DNA of 64,000 nt from Hydractinia symbiolongicarpus (Eukaryota > Cnidaria > Hydrozoa > Anthoathecata > Hydractiniidae). This document shows, piece by piece, positions 1 to 12,500 of this stretch. Location of the stretch: the NCBI RefSeq assembly GCF_029227915.1, contig NC_079881.1, forward strand, positions 1,736,001 to 1,800,000, written 5' to 3'. The notes under the pieces are model-generated. The model did not search any database and was not told the DNA's origin. It saw only the letters and a list, made by a program, of their open reading frames with translations. Numbering within the stretch: the stretch's first letter is position 1; each line of letters begins with the position of its first letter. The translations under genes were made by a program, and so were the position numbers.

Positions 1-1161
1 GGCAAACGAAAACCCGCGATTTCCCGTAAATCCCGGACTCGGCCCGTATAGTCAAAAGTATACAAAGAAAGTACCCAGGGAGTAAACTCATTTCCGAAAC
101 GATTTTTTACATTATTATTTCATCACTAAAACGCATGAGACTTGTAGTTTTCAGAAATGATTTCATTTTTGATGAGACGCTTAGTGAAAGTGGTTTAATC
201 GCCGGCAAACAAAAACCCGCGATTTCCCGTAAATCCCGGACTCGGCCCGTATAGTCAAAAGTATACAAAGAAAGTACCCAGGGAGCAAACTCATTTCCCA
301 AACGATTTTTTACATTATTATTTCACCACTAAAGCCCATGAGACTTGTAGTTTTAAAAAATGTTTTCATTTTTGATGAGACGCTGAATAAAAGAAGTTTA
401 ATCGCCGGCAAACGAAAAGCCGCCATTTCCCGTAAACCCCGGACTCGGCCCGTATAATCAAAAGTATACAAAAAAAGTACCCAGGGAGTAAACTCATTTC
501 CCGAACGATTTTTTAAATTATTTTTTCACCACTAAAACGCATGAGACTTGTAGTTTTCAGAAATGTTTTCATTTTTGATGAGACGCTTAATGAAAGTGGT
601 TTAATCGCCGGCAAACGAAAACCCGCGATTTCCCGTAAATCCCGGACTCGGCCCGTATAGTCAAAAGTATACAAAGAAAGTACCCAGGGAGTAAACTCAT
701 TTCCGAAACGATTTTTTACATTATTATTTCATCACTAAAACGCATGAGACTTGTAGTTTTCAGAAATGATTTCATTTTTGATGAGACGCTTAGTGAAAGT
801 GGTTTAATCGCCGGCAAACAAAAACCCGCCATTTCCCGTAAATCCCGGACTCGGCCCGTATAGTCAAAAGTATACAAAGAAAGTACCCAGGGAGCAAACT
901 CATTTCCCAAACGATTTTTTACATTATTATTTCACCACTAAAGCCCATGAGACTTGTAGTTTTAAAAAATGTTTTCATTTTTGATGAGACGCTGAATAAA
1001 AGAAGTTTAATCGCCGGCAAACGAAAAGCCGCCATTTCCCGTAAACCCCGGACTCGGCCCGTATAATCAAAAGTATACAAAAAAAGTACCCAGGGAGTAA
1101 ACTCATTTCCCGAACGATTTTTTAAATTATTTTTTCACCACTAAAACGCATGAGACTTGTA
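1..1161 (+). repeat. 3-monomer higher-order repeat, 609 bp
   Basis: Bases 1-552 recur at 610-1161. By eye they differ at one base (cccgcgattt near 218 against cccgccattt near 827). The match breaks near 1161, where the second copy switches to a tttacaaaaatg monomer carrying a small deletion (gaccctgaaaaagagg). The first copy probably begins left of the window. Confidence 0.9.
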
Positions 1162-1529
1162 GTTTACAAAAATGTTTTCATTTTTGATGAGACCCTGAAA
1201 AAGAGGTTTAATCGCCGGCAAACGCAAACCCGCGACTTCCCATAAATCCCCGACTCGGCCCGTATACTCAAAAGTATACAAAGAAAGTACCCAGGGAGTA
1301 AACTCATTTCCCGAACGATTTTTTAAATTATTTTTTCACCACTAAAACGCATGAGACTTGCAGTTTTCAAAAATGTTTTCATTTTTTATGAGACGCTAAA
1401 TAAAAGAAGTTTATTCGCCGGCAAGCGAAAGCCCGCCATTTCCCGTAAACCCCGGACTCGGCCCGTATACTCAAAAGTATACAAAGAAAGTACCCAGGGA
1501 GTAAACTCATTTCCCGAACGATTTTTTAA

Positions 1530-2957
1530 ATTATTTTTTCACCACTAAAACGCATGAGACTTGTAGTTTTTAGAAATGTTTTCATTTTTGATGAGACGCT
1601 TAGTGAAAGTGGTTTAATCGCCGGCAAACGAAAACCCGCGATTTCCCGTAAATCCCGGACTCGGCCCGTATAGTCAAAAGTATACAAAGAAAGTACCCAT
1701 GGAGTAAACTCATTTCCCAAACGATTTTTTACATTATTATTTCATCACTAAAACGCATGAGACTTGTAGTTTTCAGAAATGATTTCATTTTTGATGAGAC
1801 GCTTAGTGAAAGTGGTTTAATCGCCGGCAAACGAAAACCCGCGATTTCCCGTAAATCCCGGACTCGGCCCGTATAGTCAAAAGTATACAAAGAAAGTACC
1901 CAGGGAGTAAACTCATTTCCCAAACGATCTTTTACATTATTATTTCACCACTAAAGCCCATGAGACTTGTAGTTTTAAAAAATGTTTTCATTTTTGATGA
2001 GACGCTGAATAAAAGAAGTTTAATCGCCGGCAAACGAAAGCCCGCCATTTCCCGTAAACCCCGGACTCGGCCCGTATAATCAAAAGTATACAAAGAAAGT
2101 ACCCAGGGAGTAAACTCATTTACCGAACGATTTTTTAAATTATTTTTTCACCACTAAAACGCATGAGACTTGTAGTTTACAAAAATGTTTTCATTTTTGA
2201 TGAGACCCTGAATAAAAGAAGTTTAATCGCCGGCAAACGCAAACCCGCGACTTCCCATAAATCCCCGACTCGGCCCGTATACTCAAAAGTATACAAAGAA
2301 AGTACCCAGGGAGTAAACTCATTTCCCGAACGATTTTTTAAATTATTTTTTCACCACTAAAACGCATGAGACTTGTAGTTTTCAGAAATGTTTTCATTTT
2401 TGATGAGACGCTTAGTGAAAGTGGTTTAATCGCCGGCAAACGAAAACCCGCGATTTCCCGTAAATCCTGGACTCGGCCCGTATAGTCAAAAGTATACAAA
2501 GAAAGTACCCAGGGAGTAAACTCATTTCCCAAACGATTTTTTACATTATTATTTCATCACTAAAACGCATGAGACTTGTAGTTTTCAGAAATGATTTCAT
2601 TTTTGATGAGACGCTTAGTGAAAGTGGTTTAATCGCCGGCAAACGAAAACCCGCGATTTCCCGTAAATCCCGGACTCGGCCCGTATAGTCAAAAGTATAC
2701 AAAGAAAGTACCCAGGGAGTAAACTCATTTCCCAAACGATTTTTTACATTATTATTTCACCACTAAAGCCAATGAGACTTGTAGTTTTAAAAAATGTTTT
2801 CATTTTTGATGAGACGCTGAATAAAAGAAGTTTAATCGCCGGCAAACGAAAAGCCGCCATTTCCCGTAAACCCCGGACTCGGCCCGTATAGTCAAAAGTA
2901 TACAAAGAAAGTACCCAGGGAGTAAACTCATTTCCCGAACGATTTTTTAAATTATTT
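1530..2957 (+). repeat. 4-monomer higher-order repeat, 812 bp
   Basis: Three consecutive monomers at about 1530-2145 recur 812 bp downstream at 2342-2957, with a tttacaaaaatg/gaccctgaat monomer between them. Only scattered substitutions separate the copies, such as acgatcttttac at 1924 against acgattttttac in the second copy. The match is lost after 2957. Confidence 0.8.
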
Positions 2958-3193
2958 TTTCACCACTAAAACGCATGAGACTTGTAGTTTTCAGAAATGT
3001 TTTCATTTTTGATGAGACGCCTAATGAAAGTGGTTTAATCGCCGGCAAAATAAAACTCGCTATTTCCCGTACATCCCGGGCTTGGCACCTATAGTCGAAT
3101 GTATACAAAGAAAGTACCCTGTGAGTAAACTCATTTCCAAAACGATTTTTTAAATTATCTTTTCACCACTAAAACGCATGAGACTTGCAGTTT

Positions 3194-3215
3194 TCAAAAA
3201 TGTTTTCATTTTTGA
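3194..3215 (+). other. Satellite hairpin, ancestral-type arms
   Basis: A perfect 9-bp inverted repeat: TCAAAAATG, loop TTTT, CATTTTTGA. It is an example of the hairpin present in nearly every monomer between gtagtt and gatgagacg. The common tcagaaatg subtype has one G-T pair in the same stem; others lose the outer or loop-closing pair. No function is known to me. Confidence 0.85.
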
Positions 3216-4164
3216 TGAGACGCTAAATAGAAGAAGTTTATTCGCCGGCAAACGAAAGCCCGCCATTTCCCGTAAACCCCGGACTCGGCCCGTATAATCA
3301 AAAGTATACAAAGAAAGTACCCAGGGAGTAAACTCATTTCCCGAACGATTTTTTAAATTATTTTTTCACCACTAAAACGCATGAGACTTGTAGTTTACAA
3401 AAATGTTTTCATTTATGATGAGACCCTGAATAAAAGAAGTTTAATCGCCGGCAAACGCAAACCCGCAACTTCCCGTAAATCCCCGACTCGGCCCGTATAG
3501 TCAAAAGTATACAAAGAAAGTACCCAGGGAGTAAACTCATTTCCCGAACGATTTTTTAAATTATTTTTCCACCACTAAAACGCATGAGACTTGTAGTCTT
3601 CAGAAGTGTTTTCATTTTTGATGAGACGCTGAATAAAAGAAGTTTAATCGCCGGCAAACGAAAACCCGCGATTTCCCGTAAATCCCGGACTCGGCCCGTA
3701 TAGTCAAAAGTATACAAAGAAAGTACCCTGGGAGTAAACTCATTTCCCGAACGATTTTTTAAATTATTATTTAACCACTAAAACGCATGAGACTTGTAGT
3801 TTTCAGAAATGTTTTCATTTTTGATGAGACGCTTAATGAAAGTGGTTTAATCGCCGGCAAACGAAAACTCGCGATTTCCCGTACATCCTGGGCTTGTCCC
3901 GTATAGTCGAATGTATTCAAAGAAAGTACCCTGTGAGTAAACTCATTTCCAAAACGATTTTTTAAATTATCTTTTCACCACTAAAACGCATGAGACTTGC
4001 AGTTTTCAAAAATGTTTTCATTTTTGATGAGACGCTGAATAAAAGAAGTTTAATCGCCGGCAAACGAAAACCCGTCATTTCCCGTAAATCCCGGACTAGG
4101 CCCGTATAGTCAAAAGTATACAAAGAAAGTACCCTGGGAGTAAACTCATTTCCCGAACGATTTT

Positions 4165-5387
4165 TTAAATTATTATATAACCACTAAAACGCATGAGACT
4201 TGTAGTTTTCAGAAATGTTTTCATTTTTGATGAGACGCTTAATGAAAGTGGTTTAATCGCCGGCAAACGAAAACTCGCGATTTCCCGTACATCCCGGGCT
4301 TGTCCCGTATAGTCGAATGTATACAAAGAAAGTACCCAGGGAGTAAACTCATTTCCCGAACGATTTTTTAAATTATTTTTTCACCACTAAAACGCATGAG
4401 ACTTGTAGTTTACAAAAATGTTTTCATTTATGATGAGACCCTGAATAAAAGAAGTTTAATCGCCGGCAAACGCAAACCCGCAACTTCCCGTAAATCCCCG
4501 ACTCGGCCCGTAAAGTCAAAAGTATACAAAGAAAGTACCCAGGGAGTAAACTCATTTCCCGAACGATTTTTTAAATTATTTTTCCAACACTAAAACGCAT
4601 GAGACTTGTAGTTTTCAGAAATGTTTTCATTTTTGATGAGACGCTGAATAAAAGAAGTTTAATCGCCGGCAAACGAAAACCCGCGATTTCCGTACATCCT
4701 GGGCTTGTCCCGTATAGTCGAATGTATTCAAAGAAAGTACCCTGTGAGTAAACTCATTTCCAAAACGATTTTTTAAATTATTATATAACCACTAAAACGC
4801 ATGAGACTTGTAGTTTTCAGAAATGTTTTCATTTTTGATGAGACGCTTAATGAAAGTGGTTTAATCGCCGGCAAACGAAAACTCGCGATTTCCCGTACAT
4901 CCCGGGCTTGTCCCGTATAGTCGAATGTATACAAAGAAAGTACCCAGGGAGTAAACTCATTTCCCGAACGATTTTTTAAATTATTTTTTCACCACTAAAA
5001 CGCATGAGACTTGTAGTTTACAAAAATGTTTTCATTTATGATGAGACCCTGAATAAAAGAAGTTTAATCGCCGGCAAACGCAAACCCGCAACTTCCCGTA
5101 AATCCCCGACTCGGCCCGTAAAGTCAAAAGTATACAAAGAAAGTACCCAGGGAGTAAACTCATTTCCCGAACGATTTTTTAAATTATTTTTCCAACACTA
5201 AAACGCATGAGACTTGTAGTTTTCAGAAATGTTTTCATTTTTGATGAGACGCTGAATAAAAGAAGTTTAATCGCCGGCAAACGAAAACCCGCGATTTCCG
5301 TACATCCTGGGCTTGTCCCGTATAGTCGAATGTATTCAAAGAAAGTACCCTGTAAGTAAACTCATTTCCAAAACGATTTTTTAAATT
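4165..5387 (+). repeat. 3-monomer higher-order repeat, 608 bp
   Basis: Copies at 4165-4772 and 4773-5387 share rare variants: tattatataaccac, gtaaagtcaaaag, tttccaacac, and a one-base deletion giving gatttccgtacatcc (4687 and 5295). That deletion explains a period of 608 rather than 609. Confidence 0.85.
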
Positions 5388-6289
5388 ATCTTTTCACCAC
5401 TAAAACGCATGAGACTTGCAGTTTTCAAAAATGTTTTCATTTTTGATGAGACGCTGAATAAAAGAAGTTTAATCGCCGGCAAACGAGAACCCGTCATTTC
5501 CCGTAAACCCCGGGCTCGGCCCGTATAGTCAAAAGTATACAAAGAAAGTACCCAGGGAGTAAACTCATTTCCTGAACGATTTTTTAAATTATTTTTTCAC
5601 CACTAAAACGCATGAGACTTGTAGTTTACAAAAATGTTTTCATTTTTGATGAGACGCTGAATAAAAGAAGTTTAATCGCCGGCAAACGAAAACCCGCGAC
5701 TTCCCGTAAATCCCCGAACCGGCCCGTATAGTCAAAAGTATACAAAGAAAGTACCCAGGGAGTAAACTCATTTCCCGAACGATTTTTTAAATTATTTTTT
5801 CACCACTAAAGCACATGAGACTTGTAGTTTTCAGAAATGTTTTCATTTTTGATGAGACGCCCAATGAAAGTGGTTTAATCGCCGGCAAAAGAAAACTCGC
5901 GATTTCCCGTACATCCCGGGCTTGGCACCTATAGTCGAACGTATACAGAGAAAGTACCCTGTGAGTAAACTCATTTCCAAAACGATTTTTTAAATTATCT
6001 TTTCACCACTAAAACGCATGAGACTTGCAGTTTTCAAAAATGTTTTCATTTTTTATGAGACGCTAAATAAAAGAAGTTTATTCGCCGGCAAGCGAAAGCC
6101 CGCCATTTCCCGTAAACCCCGGACTCGGCCCGTATAATCAAAAGTATACAAAGAAAGTACCCAGGGAGTAAACTCATTTCCCGAACGATTTTTTAAATTA
6201 TGTTTTCACCACTAAAACGCATGAGACTTGTAGTTTACAAAAATGTTTTCATTTTTGATGAGACCCTGAATAAAAGAAGTTTAATCGCC

Positions 6290-6443
6290 GGCAAACGCAA
6301 ACCCGCTACTTCCCGTAAATCCCCGACTCGGCCCGTATACTCAAAAGTATACAAAGAAAGTACCCAGGGAGTAAACTCATTTCCCGAACGATTTTTTAAA
6401 TTATTATATAGATGAGACCCTGAATAAAAGAAGTTTAATCGCC
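6290..6443 (+). repeat. Truncated satellite monomer (154 bp, 49-bp internal deletion)
   Basis: The distance between successive ggcaaac starts is 154 bp instead of 203. The junction reads attatata followed directly by gatgagaccctg at about 6402-6411. The missing 49 bp run from accactaaaacgc through the left hairpin arm, the loop and most of the right arm. It is the only monomer I found that lacks the hairpin region. The attatata side matches the subtype at 4171 and 4779; the gatgagaccctg side matches the tttacaaaaatg subtype. Confidence 0.92.
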
Positions 6444-9400
6444 GGCAAACGCAAACCCGCGACTTCCCGTAAATCCCCGACTCGGCCCGTATACTCAAAA
6501 GTATACAAAGAAAGTACCCAGGGAGAAAACTCATTTCCCGAACGATTTTTTAAATTATTTTTTCACCACTAAAACGCATGAGACTTGTAGTTTTTAGAAA
6601 TGTTTTCATTTTTGATGAGACGCTTAGTGAAAGTGGTTTAATCGCCGGCAAACGAAAACCCGCGATTTCCCGTAAATGCCGGACTCGGCCCGTATAGTCA
6701 AAAGTATACAAAGAAAGTACCCAGGGAGTAAACTCATTTTCCGAACGATTTTTTAAATTATTTTTTCACCACTAAAGCGCATGAGACTTGTAGTTTTCAG
6801 AAATGTTTTCATTTTTGATGAGACGCCTAATGAAAGTGGTTTAATCGCCGGCAAAAGAAAACTCGCGATTTCCCGTACATCCCGGGCTTGGCACCTATAG
6901 TCGAATGTATACAAAGAAAGTACCCTGTGAGTAAACTCATTTCCAAAACGATTTTTTAAATTATCTTTTCACCACTAAAACGCATGAGACTTGCAGTTTT
7001 CAAAAATGTTTTCATTTTTTATGAGACGCTAAATAAAAGAAGTTTATTCGGCGGCAAGCGAAAGCCCGCCATTTCCCGTAAACCCCGGACTCGGCCCGTA
7101 TAATCAAAAGTATACAAAGAAAGTACCCAGGGAGTAAACTCATTTCCCGAACGATTTTTTAAATTATTTTTTCACCACCAAAACGCATGAGACTTGTAGT
7201 TTACAAAAATGTCTTCATTTTTGATGAAACCCTGAATAAAAGAAGTTTAATCGCCGGCAAACGCAAACCCGCGACTTCCCGTAAATCCCCGACTCGGCCC
7301 GTATACTCAAAAGTATACAAAGAAAGTACCCAGGGAGTAAACTCATTTCCCGAACGATTTTTTAAATTATTATTTCATCACTAAAACGCATGAGACTTGT
7401 AGTTTTCAGAAATGATTTCATTTTTGATGAGACGCTTAGTGAAAGTGGTTTAATCGCCAGCAAACGAAAACCCGCGATTTCCCGTAAATCCCGGACTCGG
7501 CCCGTATAGTCAAAAGTATACAAAGAAAGTACCCAGGGAGTAAACTCATTTCCCAAACGATTTTTTACAATATTATTTCACCACTAAAGCCCATGAGACT
7601 TGTAGTTTTAAAAAATGTTTTCATTTTTGATGAGACGCTGAATAAAAGAAGTTTAATCGCCGGCAAACGAAAAGCCGCCATTTCCCGTAAACCCCGGACT
7701 CGGCCCGTATAGTCAAAAGTATACAAAGAAAGTACCCAGGGAGTAAACTCATTTCCCAAACGATTTTTTAAATTATTTTTTCACCACTAAAGCCCATGAG
7801 ACTTGTAGTTTTAAAAAATGTTTTCATTTTTGATGAGACGCTGAATAAAAGAAGTTTAATCGCCAGCAAACGAAAACCCGCGATTTCCCGTAAACCCCGG
7901 ACTCGGCCCGTATAGTCAAAAGTATACAAAGAAAGTACCCAGGGAGTAAACTCATTTCCCGAACGATTTTTTAAATTATTTTTTCACCACTAAAGCACAT
8001 GAGACTTGTAGTTTTTAAAAATGTTTTCATTTTTGATGAGACGCTGAATAAAAGAAGTTTAATCGCCGGCAAACGAAAACCCGCGATTTCCCGTACATCC
8101 CGGACTCGGCCCGTGTGGTTAAAAGTATACAAAGAAAGTACCCTGGGAGTAAACTCATTTCCCGAACGATTTTTTAAATTATTTTTTCACCACTAAAACG
8201 CATGAGACTTGTAGTTTTCAGAAATGTTTTCATTTTTGATGAGACGCTTAGTGAAAGTGGTTTAATCGCCGGCAAACGAAAACCCGCGATTTCCCGTAAA
8301 TCCCGGACTCGGCCCGTATAGTCAAAAGTATACAAAGAAAGTACCCAGGGAGTAAACTCATTTCCCAAACGATTTTTTACATTATTATTTCATCACTAAA
8401 ACGCATGAGACTTGTAGTTTTCAGAAATGATTTCATTTTTGATGAGACGCTTAGTGAAAGTGGTTTAATCGCCGGCAAACGAAAACCCGCGATTTCCCGT
8501 AAATCTCGGACTCGGCCCGTATTGTCAAAAGTATACAAAGAAAGTACCCAGGGAGTAAACTCATTTCCCAAACGATTTTTTACATTATTATTTCACCACT
8601 AAAGCCCATGAGACTTGTAGTTTTAAAAAATGTTTTCATTTTTGATGAGACGCTGAATAAAAGAAGTTTAATCGCCGGCAAACGAAAAGCCGCCATTTCC
8701 CGTAAACCCCGGACTCGGCCCGTATAGTCAAAAGTATACAAAGAAAGTACCCAGGGAGTAAACTCATTTCCCGAACGATTTTTTAAATTATTTTTTCACC
8801 ACTAAAGCGCATGAGACTTGTAGTTTTCAGAAATGTTTTCATTTTTGATGAGACGACTAATGAAAGTGGTTTAATCGCCGGCAAAAGAAAACTCGCGATT
8901 TCCCGTACATCCCGGGCTTGGCACCTATAGTCGAATGTATACAAAGAAAGTACCCTGTGAGTAAACTCATTTCCAAAACGATTTTTTAAATTATCTTTTC
9001 ACCACTAAAACGCATGAGACTTGCAGTTTTCAAAAATGTTTTCATTTTTGATGAGACGCTAAATAAAAGAAGTTTATTCGCCGGCAAACGAAAGCCCGCC
9101 ATTTCCCGTAAACGCCGGACTCGGCCCGTATAATCAAAAGTATACAAAGAAAGTACCCAGGGAGTAAACTCATTTCCCGAACGATTTTTTAAATTATTTT
9201 TTCACCACTAAAACGCATGAGACTTGTAGTTTACAAAAATGTTTTCATTTATGATGAGACCCTGAATAAAAGAAGTTTAATCGCCGGCAAACGCAAACCC
9301 GCGACTTTCCGTAAATCCCCGACTCGGCCCGTATAGTCAAAAGTATACAAAGAAAGTACCCAGGGAGTAAACTCATTTCCCGAACGATTTTTTAAATTAT

Positions 9401-9599
9401 TTTTTCACCACTAAAACGCATGAGATTTGTAGTTTTCAGAAATGTTTTCATTTTTGATGAGACGCTTAGTGAAAGTGGTTTAATCGCCGGCAAACGAAAA
9501 CCCGCGATTTCCCGTAAATCCCGGACTCGGCCCGTATAGTCAAAAGTATACAAAGAAAGTACCCAGGGAGTAAAATCATTTCCCAAACGATTTTTTACA

Positions 9600-12500
9600 T
9601 TATTATTTCACCACTAAAGCCCATGAGACTTGTAGTTTTAAAAAATGTTTTCATTTTTAATGAGACGCTGAATAAAAGAAGTTTAATCGCCGGCAAACGA
9701 AAACCCGCGATTTCCCAGAAACCCCGGACTCGGCCCGTATAGTCAAAAGTATACAAAGAAAGTACCAAGGGAGTAAACTCATTTCCCGAACGATTTTTTA
9801 AATTATTTTTTCACCACTAAAGCACATGAGACTTGTAGTTTTTAAAAATGTTTTCATTTTTGATGAGACGCTGAATAAAAGAAGTTTAATCGCCGGCAAA
9901 CGAAAACCCGCGATTTCCCGTAAATCCCGGACTCGGCCCGTGTAGTCAAAAGTATACAAAGAAAGTACCCTGGGAGTAAACTCATTTCCCGAACGATTTT
10001 TTAAATTATTATTTAACCACTAAAACGCATGAGACTTGTAGTTTTCAGAAATGTTTTCATTTTTGATGAGACGCTTAATGAAAGTGGTTTAATCGCCGGC
10101 AAACGAAAGCTCGCGATTTCCCGTACATCCCGGGCTTGGCCCGTATAGTCGAATGTATACAAAGAAAGTACCCTGTGAGTAAACTCATTTCCAAAACGAT
10201 TTTTTAAATTATCTTTTCACCACTAAAACGCATGAGACTTGCAGTTTTCAAAAATGTTTTCATTTTTGATGAGACGCTGAATAAAAGAAGTTTAATCGCC
10301 GGCAAACGAAAACCCGCCATTTCCCGTAAACCCCGGTCTCGGCCCGTATAGTCAAATGGATACAAAGAAAGTACCCAGGGAGTAAACTCATTTCCCGAAC
10401 GATTTTTTAAATTATTTTTTCACCACTAAAACGCATGAGACTTGTAGTTTACAAAAATGTTTTCATTTTTGATGAGACGCTAAATAAAAGAAGTTTAATC
10501 GCCGGCAAACGAAAACCCGCGACTTCCCGTAAATCCCCGAACCGGCCCGTATAGTCAAAAGTATACAAAAAAAGTACCCAGGGAGTAAACTCATTTCCCG
10601 AACGATTTTTTAAATTATTTTTTCACCACTAAAACGCATGAGACTTGTAGTTTACAAAAATGTTTTCATTTTTGATGAGACGCTGAATAAAAGAAGTTTA
10701 ATCGCCGGCAAAAGAAAACCCGGGATTTCCCGTAAATCCCAGACTCGGCCCGTATAGTCAAAAGTATACAAAGAAGGTACCCAGGGAGTAAACTCATTTC
10801 CCGAACGATTTTTTAAATTATTTTTTCACCACTAAAACGCATGAGACTTGTAGTTTTTAAAAATATTTTCATTTTTGAGGAGACGCTTAATGAAAGTTGT
10901 TTAATCGCCGGCAAACGAAAACCCGCGATTTCCCGTAAATCCCGGGTTTGGCCCGTATAGTCGAATGTTTACAAAGAAAGTACCCTGTGAGTAAACTCAT
11001 TTCCAAAACGATTTTTTAAATTATCTTTTCACCACTAAAACGCATGAGACTTGTAGTTTTCAAAAGTGTTTTCACTTTTGATAAGACGCTGAATAAAAGA
11101 AGTTTAATCGCCGGCAAACGAAAACCCGCGATTTCCCGTAAATCCCGGGCTTGGCCCGTATATCAAAAGTATACAAAGAAAGTACCCAGGGAGTAAACTC
11201 ATTTCCCGAACGATTTTTTAAATTATTTTTTCACCACTAAAACGCATGAGACTTGTAGTTTTCAGAAATGTTTTCATTTTTGATGAGACGCTTAATGAAA
11301 GTGGTTTAATCGCCGGCAAACGAAAACCCGCGATTTCCCGTAAATCCCGGGCTTGGCCCGTATAGTCGAATGTATACAAAGAAAGTACCCTGTGAGTAAA
11401 CTCATTTCCAAAACGATTATTTAAATTATCTTTTCACCACTAAAACGCATGAGACTTGTAGTTATCAAAAATGTTTTCATTTTTGATGAGACGCTGAATA
11501 AAAGGAGTTTAATCGCCGGCAAACGAAAACCTGCGATTTCCCGTAAATCCTGGACTCGGCCCGTATAGTCAAAAGTATACGAAGAAAGTACCCAGGGAGT
11601 AAACTCATTTCCCGAACGATTTTTTAAATTATTTTTTCACCACTAAAGCACATGAGACTTGTAGTTTTTAAAAATGTTTTCATTTTTGATGAGACGCTGA
11701 ATAAAAGAAGTTTAATCGCCGGCAAACGAAAACCCGCGATTTCCCGTAAATCCCGGACTCGGCCCGTGTAGTCAAAAGTATACAAAGAAAGTACCCTGGG
11801 AGTAAACTCATTTCCCGAACGATTTTTTAAATTATTTTTTCACCACTAAAGCCCATGAGACTTGTAGTTTTAAAAAATGTTTTCATTTTTAATGAGACGC
11901 TGAATAAAAGAAGTTTAATCGCCGGCAAACGAAAACCCGCGATTTCCCAGAAACCCCGGACTCGGCCCGTATAGTCAAAAGTATACAAAGAAAGTACCCA
12001 GGGAGTAAACTCATTTCCCGAACGATTTTTTAAATTATTTTTTCACCACTAAAGCACATGAGACTTGTAGTTTTTAAAAATGTTTTCATTTTTGATGAGA
12101 CGCTGAATAAAAGAAGTTTAATCGCCGGCAAACGAAAACCCGCGATTTCCCGTAAATCCCGGACTCGGCCCGTGTAGTCAAAAGTATACAAAGAAAGTAC
12201 CCTGGGAGTAAACTCATTTCCCGAACGATTTTTTAAATTATTATTTAACCACTAAAACGCATGAGACTTGTAGTTTTCAGAAATGTTTTCATTTTTGATG
12301 AGACGCTTAATGAAAGTGGTTTAATCGCCGGCAAACGAAAGCTCGCGATTTCCCGTACATCCCGGGCTTGGCCCGTATAGTCGAATGTATACAAAGAAAG
12401 TACCCTGTGAGTAAACTCATTTCCAAAACGATTTTTTAAATTATCTTTTCACCACTAAAACGCATGAGACTTGCAGTTTTCAAAAATGTTTTCATTTTTG

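Noticed and set aside
107-301. Recurrent minus-strand open frames of about 64 codons (also at 716, 1526, 8174, 24229, 61117 and others)
   Set aside because: They are one stretch of the satellite read repeatedly. They stop within one monomer, recur at multiples of the monomer length, have no domain, and vary or vanish with subtype-specific substitutions.
4396-4593. Recurrent plus-strand open frames of 65-71 codons starting MRLVV or MARIVE
   Set aside because: Also satellite read-through, on the strand opposite the frames above and overlapping the same bases. Nothing indicates translation.
11041-11160. Pol III promoter boxes (SINE or tRNA origin of the monomer)
   Set aside because: gtcgaatg and ggtttaatcgcc only loosely resemble B and A boxes, in the wrong order and spacing, and no tRNA-like fold is visible.
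11060-11170. Hammerhead-ribozyme-like order of motifs (ttgatga, then cgaaaa, then gtc) as in some animal satellites
   Set aside because: The essential C of CTGATGA is T, the bases flanking the core cannot form stems II and III, and the spacing is too long. A self-cleaving motif is not supported on either strand.
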